The notes under the pieces: generated by a model
Seen by the model: the letters and a program-made list of their open reading frames with translations, nothing else
What the model was told of the DNA's origin: nothing
Databases searched by the model: none
Assembly: GCA_019120525.1 (NCBI GenBank)
Contig: DWUW01000155.1
Span: forward strand, 1 to 16,300
Direction of reading: 5' to 3'
Origin: Candidatus Eisenbergiella stercorigallinarum
Lineage (GTDB): Bacteria > Bacillota > Clostridia > Lachnospirales > Lachnospiraceae
DNA: 16,300 bases
Shown here: positions 6,664-14,949 of the stretch, one piece after another
Numbering within the stretch: the first letter of the stretch is position 1
Layout: every line of letters begins with the position of its first letter
Position numbers and translations under genes: made by a program

Positions 6664-8509
6664 AGAGCCCCGTTTCTGCCGCGTCGGACGCCTGCAGCCG
6701 TTTTTTCAGGTTCGGGAAATCCGAAGGGCCGGCCTGCAGCAGGAAGGTGTGGAAGCGCAGGTCGGAATATCCCTCCTTCCACAGCGTCTGCGCTTCCTCC
6801 TTCAGGGAAAGAAGCTCCAGAAAGCTGAGGTAATATTTCAAATAGGTGGTCGGTTCCCGGCGGACGTAGTCATAGACGGCGTCCGCCGTTTGCTGCTCCG
6901 AAATGCCGAAGGCGGCAAGCGTCCGGTACACGTCTTCCCTTCCCGCGCCGTAATAATGAATGGACAGATCCAGCAGACAGTAAAGATTGATCTGAAGCTC
7001 CCGTTCCAGCCCGAGGATCTGCACCAGAAGCTGCTCTGCCCTGGAAGCCCCGTTTTCCGCCAGCACGTCGGCGGCATAGCCGTAGGAAAGGCTTTCCACA
7101 TAATAGGCCCAGCCCTCCACATAGCCTCCGAAGGAAAGCACGGCGCGCACCGGCTCCGCGTTTTGGGAAGTCTCATACAGATGGTGATAGACGGTCTGAT
7201 ACAGATGGCCGGGATAGCCCTCATGGGCCAGCGTGGTGTACAGCTCCAGCCCGGACCGGGTGGAGGAGGGATTGATATAGATCACGTTTTCCGTCACGTC
7301 ATCCAGGGGAGGCGTCAGATAGAAGGCCGGGGCGGTATAGTCCCGCAGGCTTTCGGAAACCGTTTTTGCCGTGCAGGATACGGAAGCCTCCGCCGCCCTT
7401 TTTGCAGCGGGAAAGGCCGGGAAATCCTCCTGCATCCTCCGCTTCAGGTCCTCCAGGATCTCCTGCGCGTTTTCAAAGGGGAAAGGGAACAGAGAAGAAC
7501 TGCTTTCCGGAAGCTTCCCGGACAGCTGCCGGTATTCCTCCGAGAGCTGCCGGATCTTCTCCACATTGGACTGCAGCCGGTCCGACAGAAGCTGCGTGAT
7601 TTCCTCCGGCGTCCGCCCGGAGCCGGTATTTCGCTTCAGCAGACAGATGTAATAAACCATCCCGCCCGGCATCTGCGTAAGCCCGCCGTCATAGCGCCCG
7701 CTTCCGGACAGGAGAAAAACCGCGTCTCCCAGCGCTTCAAAGGCCGGAGCCATCACCGTTTTCAGCAGCCGGTCATTTTCGGAAAGATATCGCTCCCTTT
7801 CCTCCGCCTGCACCTTTCCCTTCTCGATCAGCCCATCCAGACGCTCCGCAAAGGTGGTCTGCAGAAAATGCTCCCCCGCTTCCAGCGCTTCTTTTTCCAG
7901 AATAGCGTCACACTGCGCCGTCACCTCAGCCGCATCCGCCTCCGTCATGAAAAGACCGGCCGCGGCCTTTTCCTTTTCATATTCCGCAAGACCCTCCAGA
8001 TAGTCCGGAACGCTTTCCAGAAGCTCCAGATAATCCGTCAGATCCTCCCTGTCCCGGAAGGCATACTCCGCCAGCAGGATGGGAAGCTCGGTCTGCATCC
8101 CGGAGGAAGCAGAAAGCGGCTCCTCCAGATATTCGCATTCCGCCAGCGCAAGCTCATTTTCCAGCCAGGGGATCATCAGGGACCAGGTCCAGGCGTCCTC
8201 CTCCTTCAGCTTTTCCGGATCGATCTCCCAGAGCGCGGTGAGCAGATTTTCCATAAGGGCGGCGCTTTCCTGCCTCCTCTGCCTGGAATAGACGGGAAGG
8301 GAGGCCGTATCCGGCTCCTTGAGGTACGGGGAAGGATCGGCCAGCGTATAGTGCAGGCTCAGACTGTCCCCGGACAGGGAGGAGACAAAAAAGTTCTCCG
8401 ACGCCTGCCGGAAACGCCTGGCGTCGCTGTTCAGAAAAAGATAAAGAAATACGACAGCAAAACTAAGAAAAAAGACGGCAGTAAACAGACAGGGGAGTTT
8501 CTTTTTCAA
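6509..8509 (-). CDS. Membrane-anchored DUF885 family putative metallopeptidase
   Basis: This frame of 666 residues starts with TTG; CAGGA lies about 8 nt upstream, and no in-frame ATG exists between the TTG and an upstream stop at 8540. A basic N terminus plus hydrophobic helix (about 4-26) indicates an exported, membrane-tethered protein. The DUF885 zinc-site motif HEGYPGH is at 429-435, with a likely third ligand in GGYVEGWAYY (glutamate 465). The family is thought to contain zinc peptidases or dipeptidases. Family-like sequence ends near residue 606 (GPSDFPNLKKRLQ). The last ~60 residues are rich in P, S, G and A, and the last 52 codons are antisense to the MarR gene, which suggests loss of the original stop codon. 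The gene follows the diguanylate cyclase gene by 25 nt, so they are likely cotranscribed. Confidence 0.85.
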   Translation of the reverse strand: MKKKLPCLFTAVFFLSFAVVFLYLFLNSDARRFRQASENFFVSSLSGDSLSLHYTLADPSPYLKEPDTASLPVYSRQRRQESAALMENLLTALWEIDPEKLKEEDAWTWSLMIPWLENELALAECEYLEEPLSASSGMQTELPILLAEYAFRDREDLTDYLELLESVPDYLEGLAEYEKEKAAAGLFMTEADAAEVTAQCDAILEKEALEAGEHFLQTTFAERLDGLIEKGKVQAEERERYLSENDRLLKTVMAPAFEALGDAVFLLSGSGRYDGGLTQMPGGMVYYICLLKRNTGSGRTPEEITQLLSDRLQSNVEKIRQLSEEYRQLSGKLPESSSSLFPFPFENAQEILEDLKRRMQEDFPAFPAAKRAAEASVSCTAKTVSESLRDYTAPAFYLTPPLDDVTENVIYINPSSTRSGLELYTTLAHEGYPGHLYQTVYHHLYETSQNAEPVRAVLSFGGYVEGWAYYVESLSYGYAADVLAENGASRAEQLLVQILGLERELQINLYCLLDLSIHYYGAGREDVYRTLAAFGISEQQTADAVYDYVRREPTTYLKYYLSFLELLSLKEEAQTLWKEGYSDLRFHTFLLQAGPSDFPNLKKRLQASDAAETGLSIPSFSQKTPSDLKASGAGSPAPADPGLSGPPGSWRRETACDGERPASPSL

Positions 8510-8534
8510 TCGAATAATCCTGATGGACTTTTTA

Positions 8535-9644
8535 TCAGTTTATGACGTTGGGGCGGGCCTTATTCTGATACATCAGCCTGTCCACCCGCTGCAGAATTTC
8601 TTCCACGCCGGAATGAGGAGGCTCACAGAGCAACACGCCGATGCTGACCTGATTAAAGGGGCAGGGAGCGCCCGAACCCCATTCCCGGCATTCCTTCAGG
8701 CGGTCAAGGATCTCCTGCGGTATGCTGCCCGGGCAGACAGCGACGAATTCATCCCCGCCAAAACGGTAAACTCTGCCGAGATCCGCCAGGATGTCCGAAC
8801 TGAGCCTGGAAAAATGCTTCAGATACTGATCGCCTGTGATATGGCCGTATCGATCATTGATGAATTTAAAACGGTCCAGATCCATAAAGAGTACGGAAAA
8901 AGTCTGTCCGGCTTTGGAAACAGACTGCAGATCGGTCCAAAGCTGTGAACGGTTGTGCAGGCCGGTTAACGGATCGTGGGATACCTCCTGCTTTAGTTCA
9001 TTGATCTTGATGGCGTCAAGAACGATCTGATGAAGGATCAGGAAGGATACGCAGATGGTTGACAAAAGAAGAAACAGAATCAGGATTTTTCCCAGAGAAG
9101 CCTCTTCTTTCAGAAAATATCCGTTTAATGCCACAAGAAGCAGGAAGCAGAGGCAGTTGTTCAGCACCATATATTTATACCAGTGTTTTTCAAAGACACG
9201 GATATGCTCGATGACAAAAATATACTTTGGCACAAGACGTCTATAAAACGGTACCAGGGTTAAAAGATGCAGAAGGTTCTGCACGATCCAGATAAGGATC
9301 TGTCTGTCAGGCTCCAGCAAGCCTGCGATCTGAATGGAAAGGGAAAGGATCCCCAGCGTATACACCCAGCAGGTACAGGAAATGATGACCAGAAGCGGCA
9401 GTTTTTCCCTATAAAGGAACCGAAAGGGAATCATGAAAACCAGGCCGTACAGACTGAGGCTTCCATCTCCCCGAAAGGAAAGCTCCTCCGCAAAGGCATA
9501 GGAAATGCCAAATAGCACGGCGGAAAACAGGAACAGCGTAAGAAACGTTTTGAGAAAGCTGTATTTTCTGTGACAGCAGCGGTCTATGGAAAACAGGTTG
9601 AAAAAAAGCAGTTCCAGCGCAGGCAGATATTGAATGATCGGCAT
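8535..9644 (-). CDS. Membrane diguanylate cyclase (GGDEF domain)
   Basis: This 369-residue protein has an N-terminal half with about six to seven membrane helices (residues 5-205) and a C-terminal GGDEF domain (about 222-365). The domain would make cyclic di-GMP from two GTP. The catalytic signature RFGGDEF (294-300), the metal-binding aspartate in FMDLDRFK (255) and the FINDRYGH segment (261-268) are intact, so activity is expected. The product-inhibition site (RxxD five residues before GGDEF) is absent; that position reads ADLG. The membrane half matches no sensor I can name. The ATG has AGAGGG about 9 nt upstream. Being first in a two-gene transcript with the DUF885 peptidase suggests a link between the signal and an envelope function, which is inference. 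Confidence 0.92.
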   Translation of the reverse strand: MPIIQYLPALELLFFNLFSIDRCCHRKYSFLKTFLTLFLFSAVLFGISYAFAEELSFRGDGSLSLYGLVFMIPFRFLYREKLPLLVIISCTCWVYTLGILSLSIQIAGLLEPDRQILIWIVQNLLHLLTLVPFYRRLVPKYIFVIEHIRVFEKHWYKYMVLNNCLCFLLLVALNGYFLKEEASLGKILILFLLLSTICVSFLILHQIVLDAIKINELKQEVSHDPLTGLHNRSQLWTDLQSVSKAGQTFSVLFMDLDRFKFINDRYGHITGDQYLKHFSRLSSDILADLGRVYRFGGDEFVAVCPGSIPQEILDRLKECREWGSGAPCPFNQVSIGVLLCEPPHSGVEEILQRVDRLMYQNKARPNVIN

Positions 9645-9715
9645 CTGATGTATCCCTCTCCAATGAATCCCGGAAGCTGCCGTTCATACTGACGGCCTTC
9701 GGAGTGATATTCCTT

Positions 9716-9744
9716 ATTTTACCACTTTTGCGTCAGGTTTTAAA
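9716..9744 (-). promoter_or_regulatory. Possible promoter of the cyclase-peptidase operon
   Basis: On the minus strand a good -10 box, TAAAAT (9721-9716), lies 17 bp after a poor -35, TTTAAA (9744-9739). The site falls in the 209-bp divergent gap between the cyclase and GNAT genes. The weak -35 keeps confidence low. Confidence 0.3.
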
Positions 9745-9790
9745 GGATAAAGAAAGATCCGCGCATTTTTATGCAGGAAGAAAAAGAAAA

Positions 9791-9799
9791 TGATATACT
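9791..9799 (+). promoter_or_regulatory. Extended -10 promoter element of the GNAT gene
   Basis: TGATATACT matches the extended -10 pattern TGnTATAmT. No clear -35 box lies at the right distance, as is common for extended -10 promoters. Transcription would start near 9806, about 48 nt before the chosen ATG at 9854. Confidence 0.45.
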
Positions 9800-9853
9800 G
9801 ATACAAAATGAAACTCTCTTTTTGATACATTTATGGTGAATGGAGATAATTCT

Positions 9854-10366
9854 ATGGAATATGAGACTGCGGTACGGCAGGTAACGGAAGCAGAAACACG
9901 AAGAAGGATCGCACGGACCATCCTGGAAGCCCTGCCGGACTGGTTCGGCATCCGGGAATCCAGGGAGGAATACATAAACGCCAGCGGAACCTGGACGTTT
10001 TTTGCCGCGTACCGGCAGGGGAGTCCGGCGGGCTTTCTGTGCCTGAAGGAGACCGGAAAAGCCACGGCCGAGCTCGCGGTGATGGGAGTGCTTTCCGAAT
10101 ACCACCGCCAGGGAATCGGCAGGGCGCTCTTTGAAGCGGCCAGAGAGGAAGCGGTCCGGAGGGGATATCGGTTCCTTCAGGTAAAAACGGTTGCGATGGG
10201 CTATTACGAGACATACGACAGGACGAACCGGTTTTATCAGAGCATGGGATTTCAGGAATTTGAAGTGTTCCCGGAGCTGTGGGACAGGGCGAATCCCTGC
10301 CAGGTTTATGTGATGGGGCTGGAGGGAGCCCTGGGAAAGGAAACGAATGAATATCGAAGCCTATAA
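9854..10366 (+). CDS. GNAT-family N-acetyltransferase
   Basis: This 170-residue enzyme transfers an acetyl group from acetyl-CoA to an amine on an unknown substrate. The acetyl-CoA pyrophosphate-binding motif YHRQGIGRALFE is at 83-94, after the beta-strand ELAVMGVLSEY. The C-terminal motif NRFYQSMGFQEFEVF (125-139) is also typical of the family. An ATG at 9833 is in frame, but the ATG at 9854 has TGGAGA at proper spacing and starts with natural GNAT sequence. Its last 20 bases overlap the start of the helicase gene, which implies translational coupling. The substrate cannot be deduced; a small molecule or protein N terminus are both possible. Confidence 0.9.
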   Translation: MEYETAVRQVTEAETRRRIARTILEALPDWFGIRESREEYINASGTWTFFAAYRQGSPAGFLCLKETGKATAELAVMGVLSEYHRQGIGRALFEAAREEAVRRGYRFLQVKTVAMGYYETYDRTNRFYQSMGFQEFEVFPELWDRANPCQVYVMGLEGALGKETNEYRSL

Positions 10367-13331
10367 CCTGGACACGCTAAGAAAGCTTGTCCGGAATCTT
10401 CAGAAAGAAAACAGAGAGCTGCGGGCGCTTCTGCAAAGAGCGAACGTTCCCTGCGCGCAGAGCGAAGCGTTTCTGGATACGCCGGAGAAAGCGGAGGACT
10501 ACGATTCGGATCAGGGAGCGAGAATCCTCAGACAGCCGGTCAGCCTGGATATGGCGAAACGGTTTTACGGTATGTTCTGGGGACGGGAGGATGTGTTCGC
10601 AAAAAGAGCCAGAAACGGAAACTATTATCCTCAGTGCGGGAACCGCTGGAACAGCCTGTGTCCAAGACAGGCAGGAGATTCCGAAACAGGAAAAAGAGTG
10701 TCCTGCGCGGACTGCCCTCATACGAGCTGGATCAGGCTGAAGCCGGAAACAATCCTTTCCCATCTGAACGGATACCGGGAGGATGGGACGGATGTGATCG
10801 GGGTATATCCCCTTCTGCCGGACGGGACCTGCCGGTTTCTGGTATTCGATTTTGACAACCATGAAAAAGGCGCGGAGAAGGGGGACTTTGCCAATACGGA
10901 CCATTCCTGGCGGGACGAGGTGGATGCGCTGCGCCTGATCTGCCGTCAGAACGGGATCGACGCGCTGGTGGAGCGCTCCCGGTCCGGACGGGGAGCCCAT
11001 GTGTGGATTTTCTTCCGAAGGCCCGTGGATGCAGCCGCAGCAAGAAATTTCGGCTTTTTGCTTCTGGATAAGGGGCTTTCCGCCATAAATCTGAAATCCT
11101 TTCACTATTATGACCGGATGTATCCGTCGCAGGACGTATCGGACTCTCTGGGAAATCTGGTGGCCCTGCCCCTTCAGGGACAGGCGCTGAAGGCGGGAAA
11201 CAGCGCCTTCGTGGATGAAAACTGGAACGCTTTTCCGGACCAGTGGGGAAAGCTGTTTGAAACCGCCAGGCTGACGAGAGAGGATGTGGAGCGCCTTACG
11301 TTCCGATGGCAGACGGAGCTTTCCGGAAATCGGGAGGCTTCGTTTTATGCCGACCCGAAGAAACGTCCGAAGCCATGGAACCGGAAAGAGGAGTTTGTCA
11401 GGTCCGACGTGACGGGAAGGCTGCACATCGTCCTTGCGGACGGCGTCTATGTGGACGCGCTGAATCTGCAGCCCCGTCTGCAGAATCAGATCCGTGCGCT
11501 CGCCGCCTTTGACAATCCGGTTTTCTACAAAAATAAACGTCTGGGCTATTCCAATTACTACAATTTCAGCACGGTTTATCTGGGAGAGGATACGGAGGGC
11601 TATATCAAAATTCCCCGCGGACTTCTGGAAACGCTCACTCAAAAATGTGAGCAGGCAGGGATCGTTTATGACGTTGAGGATCACAGGGAAAAGGGAAGGC
11701 CCATCCGCGTTTCCTTCCGGGGAGAGCTGAGAGAGCAGCAGAAGCCGGCGGCGGAGAGCCTGCTTTCCGGAGACACCGGCGTGCTCAGCGCGGCCACCGC
11801 CTTTGGAAAAACGGTTGTCTGCAGCTATCTGATCGCCAGAAGGCGTGTGAACACGCTCATCCTTCTGGAAAGTACGGATCTCATTTCCCAGTGGGAGGAG
11901 GAGCTGAACCGGTTTTTAAAGATTGACGAGGACGCGCCGGAATACCGCACCAAAACCGGACGCGTCAAAAAGAGGGACAGTGTCATTGGAACTCTGAAGG
12001 GCGGCAGGGATACTCTGACGGGAATCATTGACATCGCCATGATCGGCTCCCTTTATAAAAAGGGCGAATTTCATGAAAGGCTCAATTCCTACGGCATGGT
12101 CATCATGGACGAATGCCATCACGCCGCATCCGCTACGGCGCAGGAGATCCTGAAAAAGGTGAATGCCAGGTATGTATACGGCGTTTCCGCTACGCCGGTA
12201 CGCAGCGACAGCCTGGAAAAGATCAACTTTTTTCTGCTCGGGCCGGTACGGCACAAATATACGGCGCTGGAGCGGACTGCCGAACAGGGGATCGATTATC
12301 TGGTTTATCCGAGATATACCAGAACGGTGGATTTTTCAAACAAAACGGATACCAACGCGGCATACGCGCTGATCAGTGAAAATGCGGATAGAAACCGACA
12401 GATCGCGGAGGATATCCGCGCCTGTGTGAATACAGGCCGGAATCCGGTGATACTTACCCGTTATAAGGAGCAGGCAAGACTCATCTACGGACAGGTTCAG
12501 GACGACGCGGACGCGGTTTTTCTCCTGTATGGGGATCAGTCGGCGAAGGAAAACGAGGAAGTCAGAAGGAGACTGAAGGAGCTGCCGCCGGAGAAAACCA
12601 TGATTCTAATCGCCACCGGACAGAAAATCGGGGAAGGCTTCGACTGTCCAAGGCTGGATACCCTGATGCTGGCGGCTCCGGTCTCCTTTGCCGGGCGGCT
12701 GGAGCAGTATGTGGGCAGACTGAGCCGGGAATATGGAGGAAAGAAGCGGGTGGTCGTGTATGATTATATCGATGCCCACATCCCGGTTTTTGAGGGAATG
12801 TACCGGAAAAGACTGAAAACCTATAAAAAGATCGGCTTCCGCGTCATTTCTGATCCGGCGATGGAAAAGCAGGAGGCAAACGCCATCTATGATGCCGAAA
12901 GCTTTGCGGATGTGTTTGAACGGGATCTGGTGGAAGCGGATCATGAAATCGTCATTTCCAGTCCTGATCTGATTTCGGAGAAGGTAGACCGCCTCATCCG
13001 CCTGGTAAAGCCCAGACAGGAGGCCGGAGTAACGGTTACGGTAATTACGGATGTGCCGGAAAACAACGTCTTTGGCAACGCGGAATATCTGCATGCCCTG
13101 TCCTGCCGGATGCAGGCGGCCGGAATCCGGGTTCTTTGGGCGGAGGAACCGGCGGAGCGTTTCGCGGTGATGGACCGCGTTCTGGTCTGGCACGGCGGAG
13201 TGAATCTTCTGGGAAAGGAAGACGCCTGGGGAGACGGCCTGATCCGGGTCAGGGATGAAAAAGCTGCGGCGGAGCTGATGGAGATGGGGCTGGCGGCGGT
13301 GCAGGAAAAAATTGAATTTTGCGTTCAATGA
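10347..13331 (+). CDS. Primase-helicase fusion: AEP primase, SF2 helicase, degenerate PLD domain (TOTE-type)
   Basis: This 994-residue cytoplasmic protein has a short N-terminal coiled coil (about 8-32) and a likely zinc site (Cys 97, 105, 120, 123). An archaeo-eukaryotic primase-like domain follows (about 145-300): FDFD supplies the metal aspartates 168 and 170, and GRGAHVW the histidine 218. A superfamily 2 helicase follows (about 455-830) with TAFGKT (484-489), MDECHH (587-592), SAT (614-616) and QYVGRLSR (787-794). The last ~130 residues look like one phospholipase D-type half whose HxK residues are A and R (936, 938), keeping aspartate 943. This order matches proteins described from TOTE conflict systems and often annotated as DEAD/DEAH helicases. 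It probably acts on DNA in defence or repair. AAAGGA precedes the ATG, and the gene overlaps the GNAT gene. Confidence 0.87.
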   Translation: MNIEAYNLDTLRKLVRNLQKENRELRALLQRANVPCAQSEAFLDTPEKAEDYDSDQGARILRQPVSLDMAKRFYGMFWGREDVFAKRARNGNYYPQCGNRWNSLCPRQAGDSETGKRVSCADCPHTSWIRLKPETILSHLNGYREDGTDVIGVYPLLPDGTCRFLVFDFDNHEKGAEKGDFANTDHSWRDEVDALRLICRQNGIDALVERSRSGRGAHVWIFFRRPVDAAAARNFGFLLLDKGLSAINLKSFHYYDRMYPSQDVSDSLGNLVALPLQGQALKAGNSAFVDENWNAFPDQWGKLFETARLTREDVERLTFRWQTELSGNREASFYADPKKRPKPWNRKEEFVRSDVTGRLHIVLADGVYVDALNLQPRLQNQIRALAAFDNPVFYKNKRLGYSNYYNFSTVYLGEDTEGYIKIPRGLLETLTQKCEQAGIVYDVEDHREKGRPIRVSFRGELREQQKPAAESLLSGDTGVLSAATAFGKTVVCSYLIARRRVNTLILLESTDLISQWEEELNRFLKIDEDAPEYRTKTGRVKKRDSVIGTLKGGRDTLTGIIDIAMIGSLYKKGEFHERLNSYGMVIMDECHHAASATAQEILKKVNARYVYGVSATPVRSDSLEKINFFLLGPVRHKYTALERTAEQGIDYLVYPRYTRTVDFSNKTDTNAAYALISENADRNRQIAEDIRACVNTGRNPVILTRYKEQARLIYGQVQDDADAVFLLYGDQSAKENEEVRRRLKELPPEKTMILIATGQKIGEGFDCPRLDTLMLAAPVSFAGRLEQYVGRLSREYGGKKRVVVYDYIDAHIPVFEGMYRKRLKTYKKIGFRVISDPAMEKQEANAIYDAESFADVFERDLVEADHEIVISSPDLISEKVDRLIRLVKPRQEAGVTVTVITDVPENNVFGNAEYLHALSCRMQAAGIRVLWAEEPAERFAVMDRVLVWHGGVNLLGKEDAWGDGLIRVRDEKAAAELMEMGLAAVQEKIEFCVQ

Positions 13332-13356
13332 CAATCTTCAACCTTTATGCTATTCT
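13328..13356 (+). promoter_or_regulatory. Predicted promoter of the TNSSSSSF-radical SAM operon
   Basis: ATGACA (13328-13333; five of six consensus bases) and an extended -10, TGCTATTCT (hexamer 13351-13356), are spaced by 17 bp. The -35 overlaps the stop codon of the helicase gene. Transcription would begin near 13363, about 75 nt before the first ATG. It is among the best promoter matches in the window and argues that the three genes form their own unit. Confidence 0.6.
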
Positions 13357-13438
13357 CAGTTCAACCCGAAAACAGAGACAGATACGGAGTGAATAGGGAC
13401 TGTTCACGCTGTCCGCATGGGAAGAACAGGAGGAAGCC

Positions 13439-13813
13439 ATGAAGGTAAGAAGAGATTTTGTGACGAATTCCAGCAGCAGCAGTTTTATCCTTGCCAGAAG
13501 AGAGGAGCTGACGGAAAAGCAGAAAGCGGCCATCGTTGATTTCGTGGAGAAAAGGATGCTGGGAGAGAAGCTGCTCATTCCTCAGAGCACCGAAGAAGAG
13601 ATCAGCGCGGTATTTGAGGAAAATTATATCGAAGAAGAGATGCAGGACAGGATCCGGCAGGCTCTGAAAGCGGGGAAAACGGTCTATTCTGACTGGGTGG
13701 TGTTTGAGTGCTGCGAGAACGATTATGCGGAAATGATGGAAAATCTGTGGGATTGTCTGGCAGAAACCGGAAAAGAAGATTTTGAAATCATCGACGGAGA
13801 TCTCACTTACTGA
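13439..13813 (+). CDS. Small TNSSSSSF-motif protein of unknown function
   Basis: This 124-residue acidic protein begins MKVRRDFVTNSSSSSFILA. The block (V)TNSSSSSF(I/V) at the extreme N terminus recurs, from what I know of the family, on many otherwise different small Firmicute proteins, and its role is unexplained. The rest is predicted mostly helical and charged, with cysteines at 91, 92 and 106 and no membrane segment or secretion signal. Start choice is firm: AGGAGG ends 5 nt before the ATG. It lies 5 nt upstream of the radical SAM gene, so it may be a substrate, partner or regulator of that enzyme. No catalytic motif is visible, and the function is not known. Confidence 0.85.
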   Translation: MKVRRDFVTNSSSSSFILARREELTEKQKAAIVDFVEKRMLGEKLLIPQSTEEEISAVFEENYIEEEMQDRIRQALKAGKTVYSDWVVFECCENDYAEMMENLWDCLAETGKEDFEIIDGDLTY

Positions 13814-13818
13814 CGCCT

Positions 13819-14901
13819 ATGAAGATCAGAAGAGACAGGGATTTTATTTCCCTTTTTGACGAAAAGACCGGCTTTTATATGAGAAGCGGCGTGCTGAAGA
13901 ATGGGAAGGATACCGGGAGGGATCCTTTTATGGCGGAATTTCCGGAGCTTCTGGATGTGGGTATCATGGGACACTGCCGGCACGGACGCAGCGGACTCTG
14001 TCTGCAGGCGGGAGTGGAGTGCTATCAGGACGGGCTTCACAGCGGGAAGGAGAATATGGCGCTTGATGATTTCCGGGAAATTGTGAGGCAGTGCAGGAAG
14101 CGTACCTGGCAGTTTGCGCTGGGCGGCTGCGGCGATCCGGACCAGCATGAACATTTTGGAGAGATCCTGCGGATCAGCAGGGAGGCCGGTATTGTCCCGA
14201 ATTTTACCACATCGGGTCTGGGAATGACGAAGAAAACGGCGGAGCTGTGCCGCCGTACCTGCGGCGCTGTGGCGGTAAGCTGGTACCGCAGCGGGTATAC
14301 GCGAAACGCCTTAAAGCTTCTGATGGAAGCGGGTGTGAAAACGAACATCCATTATGTGCTGAGCCGGGATTCCGTGGAGGAAGCGCTCGACCGCCTGCAG
14401 AACCACGGATTTCCCCAGGGAGTCAACGCGGTCATTTTTCTCCTTCACAAGCCGGTGGGCCTTGGAACGGCTGAGAAGGTCATACCGGAAGACTTCGGGT
14501 CTTTCCGGGAGCTGGTCCGGCTGACGGGGGAGAAACGCTTTGACTGGAAGATCGGCTTTGATTCCTGCAGCGTGCCCGCTCTTTTGCGGGACGGTGCAGG
14601 AATAGACCCTTCCTGCCTGGATACCTGCGAGGGAGCCAGATGGTCCGCGTATATTTCGCCGGATATGAAAATGATGCCCTGCAGCTTTGATAACCAGGAG
14701 CTGCGCTGGGCGGTGGATCTGAGGACGCATTCCATGGAGGAAGCGTGGAGAAGCGCGGAGTTTGAAGCGTTCCGGGAGCATTTCCGACGAAGATGTCCGG
14801 ACTGCGACATACAGGAAGGCTGCATGGGAGGCTGTCCCATCCGCCCGGAGATCGTGCTGTGCGGACGGCGCAGGAAAAAAGCGGAGGGCGCTGCAGTCTG
14901 A
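13819..14901 (+). CDS. Radical SAM/SPASM domain protein with unusual cysteine spacing
   Basis: This 360-residue enzyme appears to be a radical SAM protein with a C-terminal SPASM domain. The likely cluster motif is C53-x7-C61-x6-C68 within GHCRHGRSGLC...GVECYQDG, instead of the usual Cx3Cx2C. A GGxxxP-like SAM-binding strand, LGGCGDP, follows at 101-107. The C-terminal part carries C250, C266, C270, C288 and the classical C326-x2-C329-x5-C335-x3-C339 array plus C348, which would hold auxiliary iron-sulfur clusters. SPASM enzymes typically modify peptides or proteins. The ATG is 5 nt after the stop of the TNSSSSSF gene and has only a weak GGAGAT site 17 nt upstream, so coupled translation is likely. 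Both proteins start with MK(V/I)RRD. The reaction and substrate are unknown. Confidence 0.8.
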   Translation: MKIRRDRDFISLFDEKTGFYMRSGVLKNGKDTGRDPFMAEFPELLDVGIMGHCRHGRSGLCLQAGVECYQDGLHSGKENMALDDFREIVRQCRKRTWQFALGGCGDPDQHEHFGEILRISREAGIVPNFTTSGLGMTKKTAELCRRTCGAVAVSWYRSGYTRNALKLLMEAGVKTNIHYVLSRDSVEEALDRLQNHGFPQGVNAVIFLLHKPVGLGTAEKVIPEDFGSFRELVRLTGEKRFDWKIGFDSCSVPALLRDGAGIDPSCLDTCEGARWSAYISPDMKMMPCSFDNQELRWAVDLRTHSMEEAWRSAEFEAFREHFRRRCPDCDIQEGCMGGCPIRPEIVLCGRRRKKAEGAAV

Positions 14902-14949
14902 ATCCGGAATTACCGGACAGCGGAGATTTATGATACAAGGAGGAAGCAC

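Noticed and set aside
6644..8545. A 633-codon open frame on the plus strand
   Set aside because: It is antisense to the DUF885 peptidase, which has a HEGYPGH site and a membrane anchor. The plus frame has no recognisable motif and shows the composition of a shadow frame.
10377..11684. Long minus-strand frame under the primase domain
   Set aside because: It is antisense to the primase part of the helicase fusion, with no motif of its own and no ribosome binding site worth noting.
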